Part shown: piece after piece, positions 41,210 to 47,707 of the stretch | Layout: each line of letters starts with the position of its first letter | Position numbering within the stretch: the first letter of the stretch is position 1 | Assembly (NCBI GenBank): GCA_001626765.1 | Contig: LUOO01000010.1 | Coordinates: 23,668-71,374 of the forward strand | DNA length: 47,707 bases | From: Maritimibacter sp. REDSEA-S28_B5 | GTDB lineage: Bacteria; Pseudomonadota; Alphaproteobacteria; Rhodobacterales; Rhodobacteraceae | Reading direction: 5' to 3' | Translations under genes and position numbers: made by a program | The notes under the pieces: model-generated | Database searches by the model: none | Seen by the model: the letters and a program-made list of their open reading frames with translations, nothing else | What the model was told of the DNA's origin: nothing

Positions 41210-42802
41210 TTATTTCCAGGTCTCGCGCTTGCGGTAGATCGTCGAGGGCGAGACCCCCAGCACGCGCGCGGCGCGCGGGATCGACCCGCCCTCTGCCGCG
41301 ATCGTCGCCTCGATGACATGGCGTTCAATGTCCGCGAGGGTTCTTCCCGTCAATGGGCCGAGATCCGGCATTTCGCCCTCTGCCGCGGTGCCGGGCGTTC
41401 GATGTTCCTTCCCGCCATGGGCACGGGCCTGAACATCGGTCACGCGGGCGGGCAGATCGTCGAGTCCGATCACCCCATCGGGCGACGTCAGGACAGCGGC
41501 CCGCAGGACCGACTGCAGTTCCCGCATGTTGCCAGGCCAGCCATAGGTGTCGAACGCCATCCTGACTTCGGCCGGAAGAATAGGAACCGGCCGGTTCTCG
41601 GTCGCGGCGATGCAAGGCAGCCAGGAGTCGGCCAGCGTTGCGATGTCCTCGCGCACGTCGCGCAGGGGCGGCATGGCGAGTTCGAGCACGTTGAGAGAGT
41701 AGTAGAGGTCTTCGCGCAGGCGTCCGGCGGCGACGGCGGCGAGGGGATCGGGCCCGAGCGTCGCGATGAATCGCAGGGCAGGGTCGTGACGCTGCCCGGT
41801 GTAGCGCTGCACGATGGGCAGGAGTCGCATCTGAAACGCAGGGTCAAACTCATCAAGTCGGTCGATGACTAGCGTGCCGCCTTCAGCACTGCGCACGATG
41901 GCCAGAATGTCGGTCGAGAGATCGGCTCCGATATCGGATCCATGAAGGGGGTCGGTCGATGCGGATATGTCCTGCGGACCGTCGGGCCCGATCACAAGAA
42001 AGGGCCGCTCGCCGCTGCGCAGGTCGTGCAGCGTCCTGGCGATTTCGGATCTTCCCGTCCCGACCTCGCCGCGGATGATCACCGGGGCGTTGGACGGGGC
42101 AATGGCGCGGGCGCGCGCGAAAATCTGGCGCAGGGCGGGCGAACGGCCGACCATGTCGCCAAGCCGGTCGGCTTCACTGCTCCCCCGGTGCCCGATCACG
42201 GGGTCGACGGCACGGGTCGCTGCCGTGTCCGGGACCACCGGCTCATGCCGGGGGGGGATCGCGGCTCCTTGCGACGGGGGCGCCTGATGCAGGGAGCCAT
42301 GCCCCCACCGCTTTGCTGCCGGCGGACGGCTCGTGCCCTCCATGTCCCTGCGCCGGATGCCGAGGGCGGACAAGAGCGTGCGTTCGAAGCGGCTTTCCGA
42401 GAAAGGGCGGAACAGGCAATCGGCGGCCCCGTTGCGCATGGCTTCGGCGGCTTCGTTGATCTGGTCGTTCTCGGCGATGATGATGATCGCGCGATCCGGG
42501 CGGAGGTCCATGCAGGCCTTCTGGTAGGGAAGCAACGACTGCCCCTCCATCGACAGGGGCATGATCACGAGCTCCGGGTCGATTTCCCGGCACAGCGTCT
42601 GCGCATGGTCCAGACGGCCCGCCTGGGTCACCCTGCAGTTCGCGGCATCAAAGGCTGCGGAGGGAAATATCTGTGGCCGGTGCGAGGGCCAGAGGACGAG
42701 GGCATGAATGTCCTCAGTCCCCGTTCGGGCCTGCTGATGCCCGGCCCCGCCATTGTCCATCCCGCGATCCACGTCTTCACCTCGGTCAACTTCTCCCGCC
42801 AT
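41210..42802 (-). CDS. NtrC-like regulator with pseudo-receiver and no GAFTGA
   Basis: A protein of about 530 residues with three parts. Residues 30-150 resemble a response-regulator receiver, but the phosphoacceptor region reads ELVIMPLSMEG with Pro instead of Asp. The usual Lys is Arg (CLFRPFSES) and the acid pair is absent. The AAA+ domain (residues 215-455) has an altered Walker A GEVGTGRSEIARTL (Arg for Lys), sensor/Arg-finger like LREDLYYSLNVLELAMPPLR, and YGWPGNMRELQSVLR. The sigma-54-contacting GAFTGA loop is missing. A Fis-type HTH ends it (GSIPRAARVLGVSPSTIYRK). It probably binds DNA but does not remodel sigma-54. The start is uncertain. Confidence 0.82.
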   Translation of the reverse strand: MAGEVDRGEDVDRGMDNGGAGHQQARTGTEDIHALVLWPSHRPQIFPSAAFDAANCRVTQAGRLDHAQTLCREIDPELVIMPLSMEGQSLLPYQKACMDLRPDRAIIIIAENDQINEAAEAMRNGAADCLFRPFSESRFERTLLSALGIRRRDMEGTSRPPAAKRWGHGSLHQAPPSQGAAIPPRHEPVVPDTAATRAVDPVIGHRGSSEADRLGDMVGRSPALRQIFARARAIAPSNAPVIIRGEVGTGRSEIARTLHDLRSGERPFLVIGPDGPQDISASTDPLHGSDIGADLSTDILAIVRSAEGGTLVIDRLDEFDPAFQMRLLPIVQRYTGQRHDPALRFIATLGPDPLAAVAAGRLREDLYYSLNVLELAMPPLRDVREDIATLADSWLPCIAATENRPVPILPAEVRMAFDTYGWPGNMRELQSVLRAAVLTSPDGVIGLDDLPARVTDVQARAHGGKEHRTPGTAAEGEMPDLGPLTGRTLADIERHVIEATIAAEGGSIPRAARVLGVSPSTIYRKRETWK

Positions 42803-42909
42803 GTTGCACGGAAAGATGAATAACTGGGTAAACAGTTCAATTTTTGCGCGAGAATGTCACCCCCGGATTGTTGCGCAAATGAGAATAGTTTGTTTCCGAT
42901 CACCACGCG

Positions 42910-44590
42910 CTATCGCGCGTAGCCTACGGTTCCCAGCGCTTCGCGGATTTCGTCGAGGATGGCCGGATCGTCGATCGTGGCGGGGAGCTTGTAATCCTTG
43001 CCATCCGCAATCGACACCATGGTGGCGCGAAGGATCTTGCCCGAGCGGGTCTTGGGCAGCCGGTCGACGACCACGGCGGTCTTGAAGGCCGCCACAGGCC
43101 CAATCTTGTCACGCACAAGTTTGATGCATTCCGCCACCACCTCTTTCGCGTCGCGGTCCGCCCCTTTGTTGAGGCAGATGAACCCGAGCGGAAGCTGCCC
43201 CTTCAACTCGTCCGTGACCCCGATCACCGCACATTCGGCCACGTCGGGGTGCGAGGCCAGAACCTCTTCCATTCCGCCGGTGGACAGCCGGTGGCCCGCC
43301 ACGTTGATCACGTCATCGGTGCGCGCCATGATGTACAGATATCCGTCCTCATCCATGTATCCGGCATCCCCCGTCTCGTAATAGCCGGGGAAGGTGTTGA
43401 GGTAGGATTTGCGGAAACGCTCTTCGGCGTTCCAGAGCGTCGGCAGCGTGCCGGGGGGCAAGGGGAGTTTCGCAACGATGGCGCCGAGCTGCCCCGGGGG
43501 CAGCGGCTGGCCCGCCTCGTCGAAGATCTTCATGTCGTAACCGGGCATCGGCACGGCGGGCGAGCCGAGTTTCGTCTCGAGCAGTTCGATCCCCACCGGG
43601 TTCGCGACAGCCGGATAGCCCAGTTCGGTCTGCCACCAGTGGTCGATCACCGGAACGCCCAGCTTTTCCTGCGTCCAGACGATGGTGTCGGGATCGGCGC
43701 GCTCGCCCGCAAGATAGACCTGCTTCAAGCACCCCAGATCGTATTTCTTGATGAACTCGCCCTTCGGGTCCTCGCGCTTCACGGCACGGAAGGCGGTGGG
43801 GGCGGTGAAGAAGCTCTTCACTCCGTGTTCCGAAATCACGCGCCAGAACGTGCCCGCGTCGGGGGTGCCGACCGGCTTGCCCTCGAAGACGATGGTGGTG
43901 TTGCCGTGGACGAGAGGCGCGTAGCAGATATAGCTGTGGCCCACGACCCAGCCCACGTCCGAGGCCGCCCAGAACACGTCGCCCGGGTCCACGTTGTAGA
44001 CGTTCTTCATCGTCCAGTTCAGCGCCACGAGGTGGCCGCCCGTGTGGCGGATCACGCCCTTCGGCTGGCCCCACGCGGCTCGGTTCGAGCCCGCAGGACC
44101 CCGCAATGATCGCCTTGGGTTTCGCGTCGTCGATGCGCACGGCAAGTTCGGCCGACGCAAAGCCACCGAAGACGACAGAATGCACCGCGCCGATCCGGGT
44201 CACAGCGAGCATGGCGATGAGCGACTCTGCCACCATGGGCATGTAGATGATGACGCGGTCGCCCTTCGCCACGCCCCGCGCGGAAAGGCCACCGGCCACG
44301 CGGGACACGCGGTCCTGAAGCTCGGCGTAGCTGATCCTGGATTTTCGGCCCGTGATCGGGCTGTCGTAGATGATCGCGGTCTGGTCGCCGCGACCCTGTT
44401 CCACATGACGGTCCACCGCGTTGTAGCAAGTGTTGACCATGCCGTCGGAGAACCATTCGTAGAGGTGGTTGCCAAGGTCGAAGAGCGCCTTGGACGGGGG
44501 CCTGTCCCAGGTGATGGCCTGCGCGGCCTCCATCCAAAACCCCTCGGGATCGGCTTTCCAGCCCTCATAGACATCCTTGTAGGTCGCCAT
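42910..44590 (-). pseudogene. prpE: Propionyl-CoA synthetase with internal deletion and frameshift
   Basis: The gene starts well (GGAGGAGG before ATG 44590; MATYKDVYEGWKADPEGFWM) and matches PrpE to PKAIIAGSCGLEPSR near codon 165. At about 44085 the frame shifts and homology resumes at GQPKGVIRHTGGHLVALNWT. It then runs to the normal end with HWWQTELGYPAVANP, ETGDAGYMDEDGYLYIMART and the acetylation Lys region LPKTRSGKILRATM. About 70-75 codons, including the YTSGTTG ATP loop, are gone. Activation of propionate by this enzyme is therefore lost. Its control region is intact, so the deletion looks recent or is a sequencing/assembly error. Confidence 0.85.
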
Positions 44591-44689
44591 GGTTGGTCCT
44601 CCTCCTCTCACGGTTGCGCGAGATTTACGTGGGGAGGACGGGGCGGCGCAACTGTGTTCGCGGTAACCTGCGGCGGAATGAAGCGTGAA

Positions 44690-44779
44690 TTTGCAATTTC
44701 CCTTGGATCCGCGCTGCAAATTTTTGCAAACGCTTCAGGTGTTCGCAGGTTTTCGGAATAGAAACGCTGGGTTTGCAAA
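44690..44779. promoter_or_regulatory. Cluster of TTTGCAAA sites (ScfR/PccR type) upstream of prpE
   Basis: TTTGCAAA occurs exactly at 44723-44730 and 44772-44779, with near matches at 44690-44697 (TTTGCAAT) and 44713-44720 (GCTGCAAA). This octamer is the known target of short-chain fatty acyl-CoA regulators (PccR, RamB, MccR) in Rhodobacteraceae and relatives. The cluster lies 100-190 bp before the prpE start. Confidence 0.75.
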
Positions 44780-44806
44780 TTCGGCGGGCGGGCGAGAATC
44801 AGGGCC

Positions 44807-45733
44807 TCAGTCGGCGAGCCAGTCGTCCGATCCGATCCTGGCCAGCCCCTCGGCCACGAAGCGGTAAGCGACGCCGCAGGGACTGGTTGCGCTGTCTCCA
44901 CATTCCGACACATGCCGGCGCAGGATGATCCTGTCGCCCTGCAGGCGAAATCCCTCGGCGATGCCCCGAAAGGCGGGCAGGTAGCCGTCTTCGCGTGCAA
45001 GGTGGATCGCGAGGTCGCAGCCGGCCCAGCCGCACCAGGCACTTCCGATTGGGCCGCAGGTGGCGGCGCCGTAGTTGATCAGCCAATCCGGCTTGCCGTC
45101 GCCGTCGAGGTCTTCGTGCCGCGAGAAGCCTTCGGTCAGCACGGCGGGGGCGTTCAGCGTGTCGGCGCAGAAGGCGCGCACCTCGTCACGGGCAGCACGG
45201 TCCGGATCCCGGTCGGGATCGGCGCGGTCCGTCCAGCAGGCAGCGAGCGCATGGTCGATGGCCTCGCGCGATCCGGCGAGCGGCAGGTGGTCGCGCCACA
45301 GGTGGGCGTCGGTCGCAAAGGTCACGGTGCCCGACGCGCCCGATTGCAGCGCCTCGAGCGTGGCCCGGTGGTGACGGCCCGAAAGACCGATGGCGAAGCG
45401 CCCGTCGTCGCGGACGGGCAGGAGAAGCTCCAGGGGCGCGCGTCCTGCCAGGTCGATGGTCAGGCGCAGATGGTCGGGGTCGCCGAAGCCGGCGATGGTC
45501 GCCGCGAGGGTGAGAGGGTCGTTGGGGGTGCATTCGAGGGAAATGCAATTGTGAGTGCCCCGTCCCGGATCTTCGTGCGGGCAAATCGTCGCACGCGTGG
45601 TGGGCGTGATCTCGTTGCGTGGCACGATGGTCCAACGGGTGCTGTCTGCGCGCAGGGCCTGCGGCGCGGCAAGCGACAGCGCCACGGCGAACCATGGGAC
45701 CAGACCAAGGTAGTGGGATTTCCACCCAGACAT
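44807..45733 (-). CDS. Hypothetical secreted protein, Cys-rich
   Basis: A 308-residue protein from ATG 45733 (MSGWKSHYLGLVPWFAVALS) with a signal peptide cut after ALRA. The mature part has several cysteines (ATICPHEDPGRGTHNCISLE; AATCGPIGSAWCGWAGCDLA; VSECGDSATSPCGVAYRF) that probably form disulfides. A DLDGDGKPDWLINYG segment resembles an FG-GAP/calcium loop. No catalytic motif is recognised. It lies downstream of the Hint-side intergenic region and transcribes toward prpE. It is probably periplasmic. Confidence 0.75.
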   Translation of the reverse strand: MSGWKSHYLGLVPWFAVALSLAAPQALRADSTRWTIVPRNEITPTTRATICPHEDPGRGTHNCISLECTPNDPLTLAATIAGFGDPDHLRLTIDLAGRAPLELLLPVRDDGRFAIGLSGRHHRATLEALQSGASGTVTFATDAHLWRDHLPLAGSREAIDHALAACWTDRADPDRDPDRAARDEVRAFCADTLNAPAVLTEGFSRHEDLDGDGKPDWLINYGAATCGPIGSAWCGWAGCDLAIHLAREDGYLPAFRGIAEGFRLQGDRIILRRHVSECGDSATSPCGVAYRFVAEGLARIGSDDWLAD

Positions 45734-46295
45734 GGCTGAGAGAATGGCGGGATGTCCGTCGACCGGCAAGGGAATCTGACCGGTCCCAGATGGATGCGAG
45801 CCGTTTCGCGAGGCAGCGTCGCGCGCGCCTTCTGTTGATTCCCGGTCACGCCCGGCAAAGAACGCGTTGTTTCGACCTGTTCGTTAAGAACAAATATGTC
45901 CGGTTAGAATCCGCGCCCTTTGCAATTCGCGACTGCGGAAGGGAGGTTGTGAGATGCCGCAAAGGTGCATGCAATATAGGGTTTTCGCCTTCGCATGAAA
46001 AATTGCGCCGTTCCCTATGTCATTCCTCAGCCTCCTAGAGAGCGACGGTTAGAGGCCGCTCACCTCAGGATTGTAGGGCCAACGTCAAACTCTCGCCGCA
46101 TTCGACAGGTGAAAAAGTCCCTGAAGTTGTTTTCCAAGTCCGTGCGCCAGATTTTGGGCACCGTGTTTCTCACACTCATATCGACCGTTCCTCGCGGTGA
46201 ACACGCGGGACCGTCACGACACAGACGACGCGTTTGCGCGACCGGCGGGCGGATGCCCGCAGGGTCCGGACGCAGCCGAGGAGAGGAGATCGCAG
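45734..46295. other. Intergenic region, 562 bp, mostly without recognised features
   Basis: No convincing gene on either strand. A short inverted repeat TGTTC-GTTAA-GAACA lies at 45878-45892 and could be an operator. Sequence from 46100 to 46295 is the leader of the Hint-domain gene, ending in GAGAGGAG shortly before its start. An in-frame ATG exists at 46197, but family members begin at 46296. Confidence 0.45.
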
Positions 46296-47372
46296 ATGGC
46301 CGAGACCACGATCACCGTCACGCCCTACAACGGTGCGCTCGTTGCCGCGAACCTGTTAAGTGCTTCTCAAACCATCCTTTTGGGGTTCTTCGGCGGGGCC
46401 GAGACCGGCGCTCTCTCGGACCTGGACGGACTGTTGTCGGGTGGGGATGACGGAGTCGCAACCTTCGACGGCGCGCCGATCACCTATATCGGGTCGGGCA
46501 CCGCCACGCCGGGCGTGAACCTCTTGGGCTTGACGGTGCCACTGGGGTCGCCGCGCGATCTCGTGGTGTTCGAGGCAGCAGGGCAGATCTACTTCCACTA
46601 TCCCGAGGGTCCACCGGCCGCGACCGGAATGATCGCCCTTGTCGTCGATATCGACGCGAGCCCCTATCAGGTCTTCACGCCGCTCTGTTTCGTGGCGGGC
46701 ACCATGATCGCGACGCCCGAGGGCGAGGTGCCGGTCGAGCGGCTCGCGCCGGGCGACCTCGTGCTCGACCGTGAGGGAAGGGCGCATGACGTGCTCTGGC
46801 GGTCAGGTCGGACGCTCGACATCCCCAAGGGACCGACCCACGAAAAATGGCGTCCTGTCCGCATCCGCGCCCATGCGCTGGGGCCGAATGTGCCCGCACG
46901 GGACACCTATCTGTCGCAGCAGCACCGCGTGCTCCTGTCCCATCCGCGTCTGACGCGGCTCACGGGCCGACCGGAAGGTTTTGCCCGCGCCGTCCACCTC
47001 GTCAACGACCGTTCCGTGCGCGTCTGCCGGGGCCGGACGTCGGTCGATTATCACCACGTTCTCTGTCCTTCCCATGTGACGCTTCTTGCCAACAACCTCC
47101 CCGCCGAAAGTTTGCTCCTGGTGGCGGGGGGACTGGTGGAAGCGGAACAGCCGAGGGGAGACGGGGCGCAGGGCCAGCCAGACCTGCCAATCGCGTTGCG
47201 GGACGCGGTGGCTGGGATGCAGCCCTGCGCCCCTATCCTGAAGCGGGAGGTCTCCGAGGAGGTGACCGAGCTTCTGGCCAATCGTTCGGGCGTCTTGCGC
47301 GCCCTCGTGGCGCGGCGCCGGGCTCGCGCGCTTGCCATGACGGGTGTCTCCGAGGTTGCGGGTCAACTCTGA
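46296..47372 (+). CDS. Hint-domain (Hedgehog/intein-type) protein
   Basis: A 358-residue protein starting at ATG 46296 (MAETTITVTPYNGALVAANL) after GAGAGGAG. Residues 1-130 are a beta-rich passenger. The Hint domain starts at LCFVAGTMIATPEGEVPVER with the nucleophile Cys, and continues through APGDLVLDREGRAHDVLWRS, RIRAHALGPNVPARDTYLSQ, QHRVLLSHPRL and VDYHHVLC with the catalytic His. A C-terminal helical tail follows (VTELLANRSGVLRALVARRR). This architecture is common in Rhodobacteraceae, often in secreted proteins next to RTX-type features. Self-cleavage is possible but not known. No signal peptide is seen. Confidence 0.88.
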   Translation: MAETTITVTPYNGALVAANLLSASQTILLGFFGGAETGALSDLDGLLSGGDDGVATFDGAPITYIGSGTATPGVNLLGLTVPLGSPRDLVVFEAAGQIYFHYPEGPPAATGMIALVVDIDASPYQVFTPLCFVAGTMIATPEGEVPVERLAPGDLVLDREGRAHDVLWRSGRTLDIPKGPTHEKWRPVRIRAHALGPNVPARDTYLSQQHRVLLSHPRLTRLTGRPEGFARAVHLVNDRSVRVCRGRTSVDYHHVLCPSHVTLLANNLPAESLLLVAGGLVEAEQPRGDGAQGQPDLPIALRDAVAGMQPCAPILKREVSEEVTELLANRSGVLRALVARRRARALAMTGVSEVAGQL

Positions 47373-47456
47373 GCGGAGCCTCTTCATCCCGAAAGTTGCC
47401 AATAACTCCTGTCGCTGCGAGACTGGGTCCAATCCAATGGAGAACGGAGCGCGGCC

Positions 47457-47707
47457 ATGGGTCGAGGCGCAAATGGAACCAGTCGGATCATGCGCAGGGC
47501 GGGTTTCGCCGCATGGATCGCCATGGCGCTCGCCCTGGCCACACCGCTTGCCGCGCAGGAATGGGGCTACGAGGAAAAGGGTGGCCGGATCTATGCCACG
47601 TCCTGCGGCGATGCCCTGTCGGGCGAGATCGGGCTTCTATGCCTGACCGTGGGCTGCGACGAGGGCGCCGAGATGGACTTCTCGCTCAACGCCTCGCTGC
47701 CGCTGCC
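47457..47707 (+). CDS. Partial secreted hypothetical protein
   Basis: An open frame from ATG 47457 to the window edge (83 codons, 3' end missing). Residues 12-36 (RRAGFAAWIAMALALATPLA, then AQEWGYEE) are a clear signal peptide with an AxA cleavage site. An ATG at 47490 is an alternative start. The mature start includes YATSCGDALSGEIGLLCLTV and GCDEGAEMDF with three cysteines. It resembles the small exported proteins common in this group; the family cannot be named from the visible part. Confidence 0.65.
   Translation, partial: MGRGANGTSRIMRRAGFAAWIAMALALATPLAAQEWGYEEKGGRIYATSCGDALSGEIGLLCLTVGCDEGAEMDFSLNASLPL

Noticed and set aside
41210..42802. Standard sigma-54-dependent two-component activator
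   Set aside because: The phosphoacceptor Asp and GAFTGA loop are absent, so I did not call it a sigma-54 activator.

Overview
The window looks like an alphaproteobacterium of the Rhodobacteraceae (Roseobacter group). The evidence is high GC, dense ATGA-coupled operons, GTA-type phage genes, TTTGCAAA (ScfR-type) sites upstream of prpE, and Rhodobacteraceae-style hypotheticals (DUF6525, Hint-domain and YHS-free secreted proteins). Roughly 1-31763 is accessory DNA and 31764-47707 is chromosomal backbone with some gene decay. No complete tRNA, rRNA or CRISPR array was seen.

Element 1 (left edge to 14717, almost all minus strand) is a compact capsid-encoding prophage or satellite. In transcription order it has a tyrosine integrase, portal, TAC_11-type chaperone, fused protease-capsid, second chaperone-like protein, HNH nuclease, head-tail connector, HK97 gp10-like, DUF3168, head closure, P27 small terminase, large terminase, tape measure, then two unknown genes. 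The order is shuffled relative to HK97-type phages. No tail-tube, tail-tip, lysis, repressor or replication gene is visible. Two plus-strand cargo genes, a coiled-coil membrane protein and a small secreted protein, interrupt the minus-strand cluster.

Element 2 (14718-31763) is bounded by two direct copies of a 17-bp sequence matching the 3' end of tRNA-Gln. It starts with a tyrosine recombinase cut off by an IS21-family element and ends with a decayed istB. Between the IS remnants lies a large zinc-acquisition block. It holds zinT, DUF1007, a NicO transporter and znuA on the minus strand. On the plus strand it holds zur, znuC, znuB, two COG0523 GTPases, a 37-codon small ORF, DUF1826, DUF6525 and a five-gene set like Vibrio ZrgABCDE (DUF2796, ABC ATPase, ABC permease, two DUF3299). 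Zur-like boxes sit before zinT and between znuA and zur. The block appears built to import and allocate zinc under scarcity.

The backbone carries an unknown gene, a glutamine-synthetase-like ligase and an oxygenase whose Rieske domain is on a separate small protein. A divergent IclR regulator lies beyond a palindromic operator, which suggests gamma-glutamylation plus Rieske oxygenation of an amine or similar compound. Then come MYG1, a beta-lactamase-fold remnant, a truncated alpha/beta hydrolase, a small membrane protein, glyA and nadK. An NtrC-like regulator lacking a phosphorylation site and GAFTGA follows, then a prpE pseudogene with intact-looking control sites, a secreted hypothetical, a Hint-domain protein and a partial secreted protein. 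Three broken genes within about 8 kb indicate recent decay or assembly problems.
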